Numbered from the stretch's first letter, positions 35,984 to 45,562 are shown. The stretch: 64,000 bases of DNA from Pseudomonadota bacterium (GCA_018830485.1 JAHJRQ010000010.1:16518-80517), one strand, 5' to 3'. Translations and numbers: made by a program. Notes: generated by a model not told the origin, from the letters alone.

Positions 35984-36100
35984 AGTATCCCGGGAAGAAA
36001 AAGTGGCGTCATAAAAAAAATACCCGTGCTATCGAATGATAGCACAGGCGGGAAGGTCAAAAGCAATTTACGGAAAAACCATGGGCCAGACAGGCCTGGA

Positions 36101-36586
36101 TCAGGAAAAAATCTGCTCGATGTTCTTTTCCACCTGGGTCTCGGTTTCCCTGGCTTCGTTGGCAAGGGCGATTTCTTTCACCAAGAGGCTTTTGGCGGTG
36201 TCCATCATCTTGCGTTCGCCAAAGGAAAGATCCTTGTCCACTCGCAGAAGAAAAAGATCGCGAAGCACCGAGGCAATTTCGTAAACAGACCCGGTCTTGA
36301 TCTTTTCCATGTACTCGCGGTACCGCTGGTTCCACGGCTGGGAGACGATGGCCACATCCTTTTCATTCAGGATATCGTAGATCTTGCTCACATCCTTGGA
36401 GCTGATGATATTTCTCAGCCCCACATTCTTGCACCCGGCGGTGGGGATCATGATCACCATGCTTGAATCGAGAATCTTCATCACATAAAAGGATTGCTGC
36501 TTGTCCCCGACCTGCCGCTGCTCGATGGACTCTATCTTGCCAACGCCATGGGCCGGATATACTGCCATATCACCAACGTTAAACAC
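36101..36586 (-). CDS. CarD/CdnL family RNA polymerase-binding regulator
   Basis: A 161-residue protein that begins (GTG) VFNVGDMAVYPAHGVGKIE, the RNA-polymerase-interaction domain of CarD/CdnL, followed by a helical C-terminal domain with a conserved tryptophan in VSQPWNQRYREYM and ALANEARETE at the end. CarD proteins stabilise open complexes, especially at rRNA promoters. The GTG start at 36586 has GGGAGG five bases upstream; the longer frame from 36652 adds residues not found in the family. Located next to pth and rplY as in many Desulfobacterota. Confidence 0.9.
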   Translation of the reverse strand: MFNVGDMAVYPAHGVGKIESIEQRQVGDKQQSFYVMKILDSSMVIMIPTAGCKNVGLRNIISSKDVSKIYDILNEKDVAIVSQPWNQRYREYMEKIKTGSVYEIASVLRDLFLLRVDKDLSFGERKMMDTAKSLLVKEIALANEARETETQVEKNIEQIFS

Positions 36587-36744
36587 ACGTGCCTCCCTTT
36601 CACCTATTACGGAACACCCTGTTCCTTTTTGTACAAGGAAGCACTCCGACACCGGCGAAGAAATGAAGATTAGGAGGCACTATACCACAGATCTCGGAAT
36701 TAACAATCCAAACTTAAAAAAATATGATATTACAGGGCGTTATA

Positions 36745-37314
36745 CTACAACTGCTCCGAATTGACACGGTTCATGGCAGCGGAGGTCCCTTGTTCCATGA
36801 TAAGACGCACCCCGGTCTCAATGCGTTCCAGTTCTTCGCACACCATCACCGCTTCATCCTGGCCAAAGCGGGAAAGCACAAAATCACTCACCCGCTCCGC
36901 ATTGTCCGGACGCCCGATGCCAACCCGCACCCGCACGAAATCATTGCAGCCAAGATGCTCGATCAGGGAGCGGATGCCGTTATGGCCGCCTGGCCCCCGG
37001 TTGAGCATGATCTTGGTCCGCCCCAGGGGCAGATCAAGATCGTCGTGGATCACGATGATCCGGCTGGATTCAATCTGATAAAAGTCGGCAATCGCCCGAA
37101 CCGCAACGCCGCTTCTGTTCATATAGGTCTGCGGCTTGACAAAAAGAACCGGATAGCCCCAGGAAAGATCCTTCGCCGCTTTCGCCTGCCATTTTGTTCC
37201 CTTGAAAGCGAACCGGTATTTTTCCGCCAGATAATCGAGGAAAATAAAACCGATATTATGCCGGGTAGCAGCATATTCCTTGCCGGGATTTCCCAAGCCA
37301 ACCACGACGTACAC
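36745..37314 (-). CDS. pth: Peptidyl-tRNA hydrolase
   Basis: A 189-residue Pth with the GTG start at 37314: VVVGLGNPGKEYAATRHNIG opens the domain and supplies the catalytic histidine in RHNIG. Also visible are KPQTYMNRSG, IHDDLDLPLG and GGHNGIRSLIEHLG. It releases tRNA from dropped-off peptidyl-tRNA. A longer frame to 37413 runs into the rplY terminator and is rejected. The gene lies 130 bp downstream of rplY, separated by a strong terminator, so it may depend on read-through or its own promoter. Confidence 0.93.
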   Translation of the reverse strand: MYVVVGLGNPGKEYAATRHNIGFIFLDYLAEKYRFAFKGTKWQAKAAKDLSWGYPVLFVKPQTYMNRSGVAVRAIADFYQIESSRIIVIHDDLDLPLGRTKIMLNRGPGGHNGIRSLIEHLGCNDFVRVRVGIGRPDNAERVSDFVLSRFGQDEAVMVCEELERIETGVRLIMEQGTSAAMNRVNSEQL

Positions 37315-37367
37315 GATAGTGCCCTCTTTCCTCTTACGCCATCGGAACGCGCCTGCAGCCCAGCCCG

Positions 37368-37408
37368 ACAAAAAAAGCCGAAAAAAGGAAGCTCCTCTCT
37401 TCGGCTTT
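37368..37408 (-). terminator. Rho-independent terminator after rplY
   Basis: On the minus strand AAAGCCGAA and TTCGGCTTT pair around a 17-base loop and are followed by a run of T residues, 36 bases after the rplY stop codon. It should end most prs-rplY transcripts before pth. Confidence 0.85.
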
Positions 37409-37443
37409 GACAACGCTGTATTGAAGAAACGTATTTCCGGCGC

Positions 37444-38013
37444 TTACTCTGCAACGCCGGAGATGGAAACGCAAACAGCATCCGGGGCGGTCACCAGGGT
37501 TACGCCCGCGGAAAGACCGAGTTCCTTGCAAGTCAGAGCCACGCCCCGGTCCAGGGGAGCGACATCAACTTCAATAACATCGGGGATGTCAAGCAGCTTG
37601 CCGGAGACAGTGACCTTGTTCTTGACGATGGTCATATCGCCGCCCAGGTCAACGCCCTTGGCCTTACCGACATACTTGAGCGGCACCTTGAATACCATGG
37701 GCTTATCAAGGGAAACTTCATAGAAATCGGCATGCAGGACATTGTCCTGCACCGGATCGGTCTGAATCTCCCGGGTAATAACGTGGCGCACCGATTTCTT
37801 GCCGTCTTCATCAATCTCCAGATTGATGAAGGCATTCTTTCTGTGGATCGAGAGCAACCCCTGGGTGAGATCCTTGGTGTTGCATTCCAAGGCAATCGGA
37901 GCGCCCAGCGGACCATAAATAACAGCAGGGGTGTTCCCTGCCCTGCGCATTGTCCTTGCCGCGCCTTTGCCAACAGTTTTCCGGACCCGCGCCGTCATAT
38001 CGATTTGTAACAT
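37444..38013 (-). CDS. rplY: 50S ribosomal protein L25 (Ctc form)
   Basis: A 189-residue L25 of the long Ctc type: the N-terminal 5S-rRNA-binding domain (about 1-95, with KTVGKGAARTMRRAGNTPAV and HADFYEVSLDKPM) and a C-terminal beta domain ending in LVTAPDAVCVSI. It binds 5S rRNA in the large subunit. GAGGAGG is seven bases from the start. A hairpin (arms 38062-38067 and 38075-38080) stands between prs and this gene, but its T-run is displaced, so it may only attenuate. Confidence 0.93.
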   Translation of the reverse strand: MLQIDMTARVRKTVGKGAARTMRRAGNTPAVIYGPLGAPIALECNTKDLTQGLLSIHRKNAFINLEIDEDGKKSVRHVITREIQTDPVQDNVLHADFYEVSLDKPMVFKVPLKYVGKAKGVDLGGDMTIVKNKVTVSGKLLDIPDVIEVDVAPLDRGVALTCKELGLSAGVTLVTAPDAVCVSISGVAE

Positions 38014-38111
38014 TGAACTGACCTCCTCATGTACCGATTCTCATAACAAAAAACCAGCAACGGCCACAATGGCAGTGGCCTCCGGTTGTATAGATATCTC
38101 TGTCTTACTCA

Positions 38112-39050
38112 CTAGACAAATAATGAACTGACAGAATCCTCACTGTGAATCCGCTTCACCGCCTCGCCCAACAGCTTGCACACGGAAAGCACCTTGATCT
38201 TCTTGCAATTCCGGGCGGCTTCGCTGAGGGGAATGCTGTCGGTGATGATCAGGGTTTTGATCTTCGACTTTTCCAGCCGCTCAATGGCCGGCCCGGAAAG
38301 CACGCCATGGGAACAACAGGCATACACATCCTTGGCGCCCGCATCGATGAGGGCATCGGCCCCGGCGCACAGGGTTCCTGCGGTATCGACCATGTCGTCC
38401 AGCAAAATCGCGGTCTTGCCGGAAACGTCGCCGATGACGTTCATCGCCTTGCATTCGTTGGCCCGCTCCCGCCGCTTGTCGACAATGGCCAGGCTGGCAT
38501 TAAGCCGCTTGGCGAATGCGCGGGTCCGCTCAACCCCGCCGGCATCCGGAGAAACCATGACCACGTCGTTGCTCAGCTTCTGCGAGATGTAATCAAGCAG
38601 AACCGGGGCGGCAAACAGGTTATCCACCGGGATGTTAAAAAATCCCTGAATCTGCCCGGCGTGGAGGTCCATGGTCAGCACCCGCCGCACCCCGACCACC
38701 ATCATCATCTCGGCCACCACCTTGGCGGTGATGGGCACCCTGGGGGCAACCTTGCGGTCCTGCCGGGCATAGCCATAATAGGGAAGCACCGCTGTAATCC
38801 GCCGGGCAGAGGCGCGCCGCATGGCGTCAACCATGATCACCAGCTCCATGAGATGGTCGTTCACGGGCGGGCAGGTAGGTTGGATGATAAACACATCGCG
38901 GCCGCGGACGTTTTCGCCGATCTCGACAAAAATTTCCCCGTCGCTGAAGCGGCGAACCTCCGCCTTGGAAAGGGGCACCCCGAGATAGTTGCATATATCC
39001 CCGGCCAGGGCTGGGTTGGCGTTACCGGCAAAGACCTTCATATCTTTCAT
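38112..39050 (-). CDS. prs: Ribose-phosphate pyrophosphokinase
   Basis: A 312-residue PRPP synthase: [17 protein letters not shown] near residue 36, YGYARQDRK (ATP site), [11 protein letters not shown], and the ribose-phosphate loop [12 protein letters not shown] (about 222-233). It makes PRPP for purine, pyrimidine, histidine and tryptophan synthesis, and thus feeds the pyrR/purN/purH functions at 29-31 kb. It sits between tRNA-Gln and rplY, a conserved order with ispE. Confidence 0.95.
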   Translation of the reverse strand: MKDMKVFAGNANPALAGDICNYLGVPLSKAEVRRFSDGEIFVEIGENVRGRDVFIIQPTCPPVNDHLMELVIMVDAMRRASARRITAVLPYYGYARQDRKVAPRVPITAKVVAEMMMVVGVRRVLTMDLHAGQIQGFFNIPVDNLFAAPVLLDYISQKLSNDVVMVSPDAGGVERTRAFAKRLNASLAIVDKRRERANECKAMNVIGDVSGKTAILLDDMVDTAGTLCAGADALIDAGAKDVYACCSHGVLSGPAIERLEKSKIKTLIITDSIPLSEAARNCKKIKVLSVCKLLGEAVKRIHSEDSVSSLFV

Positions 39051-39132
39051 GCTGTTGCCTGCAGTTCGGGTTATCGTGTTTCCGCCGCTTCGACCCGCCT
39101 CGCCCAGATATGCGCGCCAGAAAATAAGAAAA

Positions 39133-39207
39133 TGGCTGGGGCGGCAGGATTCGAACCTGCGAGTGCAAGAGTCAAAGTCTTGTGTCTTACCGCTTGACGA
39201 CGCCCCA
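39133..39207 (-). tRNA. tRNA-Gln (anticodon TTG)
   Basis: A complete 75-base cloverleaf with encoded CCA. Acceptor strands TGGGGCG/CGCCCCA pair fully; the anticodon stem CAAGA/TCTTG closes the loop CTTTGAC, giving anticodon TTG; the T arm has GGTTCGAATCC. It is between ispE and prs on the same strand and probably processed from their common transcript. Confidence 0.95.
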
Positions 39208-39212
39208 ACGCC

Positions 39213-40103
39213 TTAACGCTTTGCCTGTGTGCTCAGTGGCCGTGCCAGAAAGACATTCCGACCGAAACGCTGGGCAAATCGAGCAACGCTCTTCCGCGCC
39301 TGCGCTTCGTCTGCAAAAAGACCAAACACTGTGGGGCCGCTGCCGGACATCAATGCCCCGTGGGCGCCAGCAGCCAGAAGCTCGTCTTTGATACGGCCGA
39401 GCTCCGGATATTTCCCGATGGTCACGGCCTCTAAGTCGTTATATAAAGGAAGATTCCCCGGCCCGGCACATGCATCATTACCATGCACGAAGTCGCGGCC
39501 TAAGATATATGGATTGCCACCCGTTGTCAACGTAAAATTCTCATACACCCACTTGGTGGACACGGAAAATCCAGGGTTTACCAGAACGATCCATCCGAAA
39601 AAGGGAATATCCTCGGCTTGGATCTCGTCGCCGATCCCGGTGGCCCAGGCCGCGGTGCAATCATGCACAAAAAACGGCACGTCGGCTCCCAGCGGCCGCG
39701 CCAAGTCCGCAAGCTGGCGCAAGGAAAAAGGGAAACCGTGGAGTGTATTCAGACCGCGCAGTACAGCGGCGGCATCACTGCTCCCTCCTCCCAACCCCGC
39801 GGCAATGGGGATTTTTTTCTCCAGTACGATATGCACGCCCCCGCCTCTGCCATGGGCGGCAAAAAACCGTTTCGCGGCCCGATGGACAAGATTGCCTTCC
39901 CCGGCGGGCAGCTCGCTTCCCGGACACTCCACGGTGATGCCGGACTCCCGTCCGGCAAGACACAGACGATCCGCCAGGGTGATTTTGAGCATCCGGGTTT
40001 CCAGGTCGTGAAACCCGTCCTCCCGTTTGCCCTTGATGGCAAGGTAGAGATTTATTTTTGCCGGAGCCTCACAGACAAGCTCCGTTGCGCTCTCGATTCC
40101 CAT
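39213..40103 (-). CDS. ispE: 4-diphosphocytidyl-2-C-methyl-D-erythritol kinase
   Basis: A 296-residue GHMP kinase of the non-mevalonate isoprenoid pathway. APAKINLYLAIKGKREDG opens the domain; PIAAGLGGGSSDAAA is the ATP-binding loop, and MSGSGPTVFG is the third GHMP motif. The start is uncertain: an ATG at 40139 directly follows the T-run of the upstream terminator and has no ribosome site, so the ATG at 40103, which leaves a normal 14-residue lead into PAKIN, is chosen, though its ribosome site is also weak. Confidence 0.92.
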   Translation of the reverse strand: MGIESATELVCEAPAKINLYLAIKGKREDGFHDLETRMLKITLADRLCLAGRESGITVECPGSELPAGEGNLVHRAAKRFFAAHGRGGGVHIVLEKKIPIAAGLGGGSSDAAAVLRGLNTLHGFPFSLRQLADLARPLGADVPFFVHDCTAAWATGIGDEIQAEDIPFFGWIVLVNPGFSVSTKWVYENFTLTTGGNPYILGRDFVHGNDACAGPGNLPLYNDLEAVTIGKYPELGRIKDELLAAGAHGALMSGSGPTVFGLFADEAQARKSVARFAQRFGRNVFLARPLSTQAKR

Positions 40104-40139
40104 CTTCAGCAACGGCTCGGTCCCTCTTGCGGGGGTCAT

Positions 40140-40185
40140 AAAAAAAAAGATCGCCTGATTTCAGCGGATTGAAAACCAGGCGATC
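40140..40185 (-). terminator. Rho-independent terminator between the DUF1844 gene and ispE
   Basis: On the minus strand GATCGCCTG (40185-40177) pairs perfectly with CAGGCGATC (40157-40149) and is followed by nine T residues (40148-40140). It ends transcripts from the DUF1844 gene 25 bases after its stop codon. Confidence 0.9.
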
Positions 40186-40210
40186 GTAACTATCAGAGTG
40201 CGTAAGAAAA

Positions 40211-40531
40211 TCAGCCGTTGGCAACCTTCACATAGCGCAGCTTCAAGTCGGCCAGCACATGACCGAGGAGCTCATCCTCCTTCTCGGACAAATTTCCCTT
40301 GGTCCGGTCCTTGAGCAATTGCAGGGTGTCAATGGTATGTTTGGCCAAAACAAGATCCCTGCCGGTCTGGCCTGTTTCAGGATCCTGGAGCTCGCCCAAA
40401 TGAAAAAGAGCCGAGGTATTCAACGACATGATCAGGGTGGTAAAGGTAACCTCCGGCAGCACGCATTTTCCGCCCTGCCGGACATACCCCTCCGGGCAGC
40501 ATTCTTTCTCGTTTTTCTCGTTTTCGGTCAT
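40211..40531 (-). CDS. DUF1844 family protein
   Basis: A 106-residue protein with the DUF1844 core: FTTLIMSLNTSALFHLGE, then helices with DLVLAKHTIDTLQLLKDRTKGNLS and a closing helix EDELLGHVLADLKLRYV. A short N-terminal cysteine-containing segment (ECCPEGYVRQGGKCVLPE) precedes it and may bind metal or form a disulfide. Function unknown; the family is widespread. It follows serA on the same strand by 37 bp and is ended by a strong terminator. Confidence 0.85.
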   Translation of the reverse strand: MTENEKNEKECCPEGYVRQGGKCVLPEVTFTTLIMSLNTSALFHLGELQDPETGQTGRDLVLAKHTIDTLQLLKDRTKGNLSEKEDELLGHVLADLKLRYVKVANG

Positions 40532-40568
40532 GGACTATCCCAATGGGCAGAAGGAGAAAACCAAACCG

Positions 40569-42176
40569 CTAGGCCCCTACCAACTCCGGCAACTCAAGCA
40601 CCATGGCAGCATGGATGTTCGGCAGGGAACGGACCGTGTCCAGCAGGGCGGCAGGAACCACCTCATCGGTGTTGAGCAGGATGACATTGAGGTTCATGTT
40701 CCCTTCCCGCTGCTTGCCGACGGTCATCCTGGCGATGTTCACCCCTGCGCTGCCGAGGGTGGTGCCGAGCAGGCCGATCACCCCTGGGACATCGTTGTTC
40801 TGCACAAAGAGCATGGGTCCGGCGGGCAGGGCTTCCATGCGGAATCCGTTGAGGCGTACCAGGCGCGGCTCGTTCTTGCCGAATACCGTACCGGCCAGGA
40901 CGTTTTCGCCCTCGGTGGTTTTCACCCGGATGTTCACCAGATTGAGGAAGTCGTCGCTCTTGGTGGTCTTGGCCTCAACCACCCGAATGCCCCGTTCCTG
41001 GGCGATGATGGGAGCGTTGACGTAATTGACAGCATCTTTGAGGATCGGGGTAAACAACCCCTTCAAAAAGGCAACGGTGATCGGGCTGGTGATCATTTCG
41101 GAGAGATCGCCGCAATACTCGATGGTGACCTCCTCAACCCCGCCCTTGGCTATCTGCATGTGGAAGGAGCCCAACATCTCGGCCAGAGTGATGTACGGGC
41201 CGACCTGGGAAAGAACCTCGGCGCTCACGGAAGGCACGTTGACCGCATTGGTGACCGTGCCGCGGAGCAGATAGGCCGCAACCTGTTCGGCGATGGCCAC
41301 GGCGACATTCTCCTGGGCTTCCGCCGTGGAAGCCCCCAGATGCGGGGTGCAGATGAAATTGTCCAGGCTCAGCAGCTTGCAGTTTTCCTTGGTGGTGGGC
41401 TCCACCTCGAAGACATCGAGCCCTGCCCCGCGGATCTCGCCGTTTTTAAGAGCCTCGTACAAGGCCTCTTCGTCAACCACGCCGCCGCGGGCGCAATCGA
41501 GGAAGACACACTCTTTCTTCATCATCTTGAATTGCTCGGTGGAGAGCAGATGCTTGGTCTCCTTGGTGAGCGGCACATGCACGGAGATGAAATCCGCCCG
41601 CTTGCACAGCTCGTCCAGGCTCACCAGCTCCACGCCGATCTTCTCGACCAATTCCTTGGGCATATGGGGATCGAAAGCGATAACCTTCATCTTCAAGCCC
41701 TGGGCCCGCTCGGCAAAGATGCTGCCGATCCGGCCGATGCCGACAATACCCACGGTCTTGCCGGTCACTTCCCGGCCGGAGAACTTCTTCTTCTCCCACT
41801 TGCCTTCCTTCATGGAGGCCGTGGCCTGGGGGATGTTTCTGGTCAGCGACATCATCATGGCAATGGCGTGTTCCGCCGCAGTGGTGGCGTTGCCGTCCGG
41901 GGCGTTCATCACGATAATCCCCTTCTTGCTCGCCGCGGGGATGTTGACATTATCAAGACCGATACCGGCGCGGCCGACAACCTTCAGCTTTTCTCCCGCT
42001 TCGATGATCTCCTCGGTAACCTTGGAGGCGCTGCGGATAACCAGGCCGTCGTATTCGGGAATAATGGCTTTAAGCTCATCCGGGGAAAGGCCTGTTTTCA
42101 CATCAACCTCAAGCCCGGCCTCCTCGAGAATCTGAACACCAATGGGCGACAGGTTGTCACTGATCAGAACTTTCAT
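40569..42176 (-). CDS. serA: D-3-phosphoglycerate dehydrogenase
   Basis: A 535-residue long-form SerA: catalytic/NAD domains (about 1-315, with GRAGIGLDNVNI, GIVGIGRIGSIFAERA, the arginine and glutamate of ARGGVVDEEAL, and CTPHLGASTAEAQENVA with its catalytic histidine), an intervening domain, and a C-terminal ACT domain (about 455-535) for serine feedback. It starts the phosphorylated route to serine. AAGGAGA precedes the start. A DUF1844 gene follows in the same transcript. The 194 bases upstream contain no gene. Confidence 0.96.
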   Translation of the reverse strand: MKVLISDNLSPIGVQILEEAGLEVDVKTGLSPDELKAIIPEYDGLVIRSASKVTEEIIEAGEKLKVVGRAGIGLDNVNIPAASKKGIIVMNAPDGNATTAAEHAIAMMMSLTRNIPQATASMKEGKWEKKKFSGREVTGKTVGIVGIGRIGSIFAERAQGLKMKVIAFDPHMPKELVEKIGVELVSLDELCKRADFISVHVPLTKETKHLLSTEQFKMMKKECVFLDCARGGVVDEEALYEALKNGEIRGAGLDVFEVEPTTKENCKLLSLDNFICTPHLGASTAEAQENVAVAIAEQVAAYLLRGTVTNAVNVPSVSAEVLSQVGPYITLAEMLGSFHMQIAKGGVEEVTIEYCGDLSEMITSPITVAFLKGLFTPILKDAVNYVNAPIIAQERGIRVVEAKTTKSDDFLNLVNIRVKTTEGENVLAGTVFGKNEPRLVRLNGFRMEALPAGPMLFVQNNDVPGVIGLLGTTLGSAGVNIARMTVGKQREGNMNLNVILLNTDEVVPAALLDTVRSLPNIHAAMVLELPELVGA

Positions 42177-42370
42177 TGTTTCTCCTTTATATAAGAAAAG
42201 CGGCCACGGTCATTCCCTGACCCTGGCAAATGGACAGCACACGGACATTACAGGCAAAAAAACCTGACACAGCCAGAATTTATGGCACCATAAAATGGCG
42301 AATATTATGTGATACGGGAAGTTTGTCAAGAATAAAACATGTACACCAGCCCTGCCTTGACGCGCCTCTC

Positions 42371-42838
42371 CTAGTCCTTGAAACATGCGGAAAAATCCGC
42401 CGGTCCATCATCCGCTTCCCCCTCACCTTCTGCCTCCGGCAGGTTCCGGTAATGCCTGGCCGTGGCGCAGGCTTCACGAATCTCCGCATATTTGCGGGCA
42501 AAGAGCCTTTCGGGAAATTCCGGCTTGTTCAGGTAGATCACCATGTTGGCCATGATCTCGGTCACCATGCGTTCCACCAGCGGTGCCCGCTCGGTATCGG
42601 CGATGAAGGTCCGCTCTTTGGTGACCGAAAACGTGAGCGACCCTGCCATGATCTCGCGGACCTCTGCCTGCAGGGCGCGATCCTCCTCGGCCACCCGGGA
42701 AAAAAAACCCTCGTCAACCGGCAGTTTCGCCTCACAGATAATCTGTATCAGCCAACGGTCTCCGGCCATTCTTCTCGACTGGTCATAAACGGTCAGGGTC
42801 ATGTTGTTTTCAAGTGTGCGTTGCTCAAGCATATCCAT
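42371..42838 (-). CDS. Conserved hypothetical cytoplasmic protein
   Basis: A 155-residue soluble protein with no signal peptide or membrane segment. The N-terminal half looks beta-rich (MTLTVYDQSRRMAGDRWLIQ), the middle alpha-helical, and the C-terminus is acidic and low-complexity, ending in FSACFKD. The start at 42838 (ATG, GAGGA nine bases upstream) is preferred over the TTG two codons earlier. It is divergent from cysS. I cannot assign a family. Confidence 0.65.
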   Translation of the reverse strand: MDMLEQRTLENNMTLTVYDQSRRMAGDRWLIQIICEAKLPVDEGFFSRVAEEDRALQAEVREIMAGSLTFSVTKERTFIADTERAPLVERMVTEIMANMVIYLNKPEFPERLFARKYAEIREACATARHYRNLPEAEGEGEADDGPADFSACFKD

Positions 42839-42913
42839 GGCCAAAAGTCCTCAACAGATCAACCGTTTGGGCAAAATCCCTGTTTTGAAATTTGCATATG
42901 CACGCAACAAGGC

Positions 42914-42942
42914 TTGCTCTCTTTCCTGGAAACGGGTATATA
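42914..42942 (+). promoter_or_regulatory. Possible promoter for cysS
   Basis: TTGCTC (42914-42919), 17 bases, then TATATA (42937-42942), in the divergent gap before cysS. A leader of roughly 150 bases with a small hairpin (around 42957-42975) follows. No T-box-like element is evident. Confidence 0.4.
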
Positions 42943-43097
42943 ACATATCTTTTTACAAAGGGGATAACTCCTTTATCATAAAATACAGAAACAATGCCGG
43001 GAAATGGCCCGAACATGGCAGAAGCGAGCTGTGGCATGCGAAAAACGCCCACTGCCCCGGTCTTTCTGCCTTGCATGGCAACTCGATGGAACAGACC

Positions 43098-44567
43098 ATG
43101 AGTATCGAGATCTACAACACCAAAACCGGGCGGAAATCCCCCTTCGTCACCCTGGAAGAGGGCAAGGTCAAGCTCTATGTCTGCGGCATCACCGCCTATG
43201 ACTACTGTCATATCGGCCATGCCAGGTCCGCCCTGGTCTTCGACATGATCGTCCGCTACCTTCGCTACCGGGGATACGATGTCACCTTTGTCCGCAACTT
43301 CACCGACATCGACGACAAGATCATCAAACGGGCCCAGGAACAGAACACCACCTGCGACGAGCTCTCCAGCCGCTTCATCGCCATGTTCCACGAGGATATG
43401 GCTTCTCTCGGGACTCTCCCCCCCACCATCGAGCCCAAGGCCACGGAGCATGTGGAAGAGATCATCGGACTGATCGAAAATCTCATCCGCAAGGGACTTG
43501 CCTACCAGGTGAACACCGATGTCTACTACCGGGTGACCGGTTTCGGCGGCTACGGCTCCCTGTCCGGCCGCAACCTGGAAGACATGCAGGCAGGCGCCCG
43601 CATCTCGGTGAACGAGAAAAAAGAACACCCCATGGATTTCGCCCTCTGGAAAGGAAGCAAACCGGGAGAGCCCACCTGGGAAAGCCCTTGGGGCCCAGGC
43701 CGGCCAGGCTGGCACATCGAATGTTCGGCCATGAGCCGCAAATACCTCGGCGACTCGCTTGATATCCACGGCGGCGGCAAGGACCTCGTCTTCCCCCACC
43801 ATGAAAACGAAATGGCCCAGAGCGAAGGCGTCACCGGGGAAGAATTCGTCAAATACTGGGTGCACCACGGCTTTGTCACGATCAAGGACGAAAAGATGTC
43901 CAAGTCGCTTGGCAACTTCCTCACCATCCGGGAGGTGCTCGACAGGTTTTCCCCGGAATCCCTGCGGCTCTTTATCTTTTCCACCCACTACCGCAACCCG
44001 CTGGACTACTCGGAAGCGGCCATGCTCGATGCGGTGGCCGGACTCAACCGGCTCTATACCTGCCTGGCCGAGATCGAGCAACTTCCACCCGGCGGCAGCG
44101 ATCAGGCAGCCTCCGCCGTCTCCAAGGCGGACAGGGAGAAGATCGAAACCCTGACCGATCGGTTTCTCAAGGCCATGGACAACGACTTCAACTCGGCCCA
44201 AGCCTTGGGGCATCTCTTCGAAGGGGTGAAGCTGCTCAACAAGATCCGTCAACATCTGCCCGGCAAACCGGTCGACTCCGACCTGCAACTGCTCAAAAAC
44301 GGCGCCGTTACCATCAGGGAAATGGCCAACACCCTGGGGCTGCTCAGCGAGGAGCCGGTGCAATACATGCACACAGAGCAGGAGAAGATCCTCAAGACCC
44401 TTTCGATCACCCCCGAGGAGATCGAAAAAGCCATCGCGGACAGAACCGCTGCCCGTGAGGCAAAGAACTGGGGTCAGGCCGACGAGATCCGAGACCGGCT
44501 TCTAGCCCAGGGCATTGAGCTGAAGGATGGCCCCACCGGAACCTCCTGGCAGGTTAAACTCCCGTAA
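43098..44567 (+). CDS. cysS: Cysteinyl-tRNA synthetase
   Basis: A 489-residue class I aminoacyl-tRNA synthetase. The zinc-binding cysteine lies in YVCGITAYDYCHIGHAR together with the HIGH motif (38-41); KMSKSLGNF is the second ATP-binding motif; the C-terminal helical anticodon domain ends near GTSWQVKLP. The start at 43098 gives the usual N-terminus; an ATG four codons earlier is possible. A much longer open frame reaching back to 42801 has no family counterpart. The MEMO1-family gene follows 108 bp downstream. Confidence 0.95.
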   Translation: MSIEIYNTKTGRKSPFVTLEEGKVKLYVCGITAYDYCHIGHARSALVFDMIVRYLRYRGYDVTFVRNFTDIDDKIIKRAQEQNTTCDELSSRFIAMFHEDMASLGTLPPTIEPKATEHVEEIIGLIENLIRKGLAYQVNTDVYYRVTGFGGYGSLSGRNLEDMQAGARISVNEKKEHPMDFALWKGSKPGEPTWESPWGPGRPGWHIECSAMSRKYLGDSLDIHGGGKDLVFPHHENEMAQSEGVTGEEFVKYWVHHGFVTIKDEKMSKSLGNFLTIREVLDRFSPESLRLFIFSTHYRNPLDYSEAAMLDAVAGLNRLYTCLAEIEQLPPGGSDQAASAVSKADREKIETLTDRFLKAMDNDFNSAQALGHLFEGVKLLNKIRQHLPGKPVDSDLQLLKNGAVTIREMANTLGLLSEEPVQYMHTEQEKILKTLSITPEEIEKAIADRTAAREAKNWGQADEIRDRLLAQGIELKDGPTGTSWQVKLP

Positions 44568-44675
44568 TCGCCTTGCAGTTGCATTTATCTCTTTGATTCA
44601 GTAGTGCGTTCTGGGGTATAATGGGTGAAACACCTTTCCTGCCTGTTTCCCCCGGTTGCGTCCTGGAGGTCCGCC

Positions 44676-45479
44676 ATGAAACGAGCGCCTGCGGTTGCCC
44701 ATCAGTTTTACCCCGGAGATCCCGCCACCCTCAGAAGCACCCTCGAACGCCTCATTCCTTCCACAGCAACCAAACAAAAAGCCCTGGCCGTGGTCTCGCC
44801 CCATGCCGGCTACATCTACTCCGGCTCCGTGGCCGGGGAAACCTTCGCCGCGGTGGAGATACCCCAGGACATCGTGCTCCTGGGCCCCAACCACCACGGC
44901 TACGGCGCGCCGGTTGCCCTGATGCATACAGGCTCCTGGAGCTTGCCCCTGGGCGAGGTACAGATCAACACCGTCCTGGCCCAAATCCTCCTCGCCCGGA
45001 CAGACCTCATCGAACCGGACACCCTGGCCCACCGTTTTGAACATTCCCTGGAGGTGCAGGTGCCGTTTTTGCAGTATTTCCGGCCGGACATGACCCTGAC
45101 CCCCATAGTGATCTGCCATCTCTCCTTCAAAGCCTGCCAGACAGTAGGCGAGGCGCTCGCCGATGCAATCCGGAAATACGACAAGCCCGTCCTCATCGTG
45201 GCCAGCTCGGACATGACCCATTACGAATCACGGGAGTCCGCCACGGCAAAGGATTCCCTGGCCATCCGCCGGCTTGAGGCACTGGACCCGGAAGGGTTGT
45301 ACAACACGGTGCTGGACAAGGGCATCACCATGTGCGGCATCATGCCCGCCACCATCGCCCTGGTCGCCGCCCTCCGGTTGGGAGCGACCAGGGCCCGGCT
45401 CATCCGCTACACCGATTCCGGCGAGGCCAGCGGCGACACCAACCAGGTAGTCGGCTACGCGGGCATGGTGATTTCCTGA
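44676..45479 (+). CDS. MEMO1 family protein (AmmeMemoRadiSam system protein B)
   Basis: A 267-residue protein beginning RAPAVAHQFYPGDPATLRS, followed by VVSPHAGYIYSGSVAGE, LLGPNHHGYG and ASSDMTHYE, histidine-rich motifs typical of the MEMO1/AmmeMemoRadiSam B family (dioxygenase-like LigB fold). In the usual arrangement it accompanies AMMECR1 and radical SAM subunits, but neither is adjacent here. GGAGG supports the start. Its reaction is unknown; a metal-dependent redox function has been suggested for the family. Confidence 0.88.
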   Translation: MKRAPAVAHQFYPGDPATLRSTLERLIPSTATKQKALAVVSPHAGYIYSGSVAGETFAAVEIPQDIVLLGPNHHGYGAPVALMHTGSWSLPLGEVQINTVLAQILLARTDLIEPDTLAHRFEHSLEVQVPFLQYFRPDMTLTPIVICHLSFKACQTVGEALADAIRKYDKPVLIVASSDMTHYESRESATAKDSLAIRRLEALDPEGLYNTVLDKGITMCGIMPATIALVAALRLGATRARLIRYTDSGEASGDTNQVVGYAGMVIS

Positions 45480-45562
45480 AAAACCAAGGGAAACCCCACA
45501 ATTCTCCTTGACATAATTGCCCTGTTCCTCTATTTTTCGACGGTTCTTTGCCCGGCACATAC

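Noticed and set aside
40428..42194. 588-codon open frame on plus, opposite serA
   Set aside because: It mirrors serA, which has all catalytic motifs and a good ribosome site on minus; the plus product is low-complexity and unlike any family.
42825..44372. 515-codon open frame on minus, opposite cysS
   Set aside because: cysS on plus carries HIGH and KMSKS motifs; the minus frame is only its complement.
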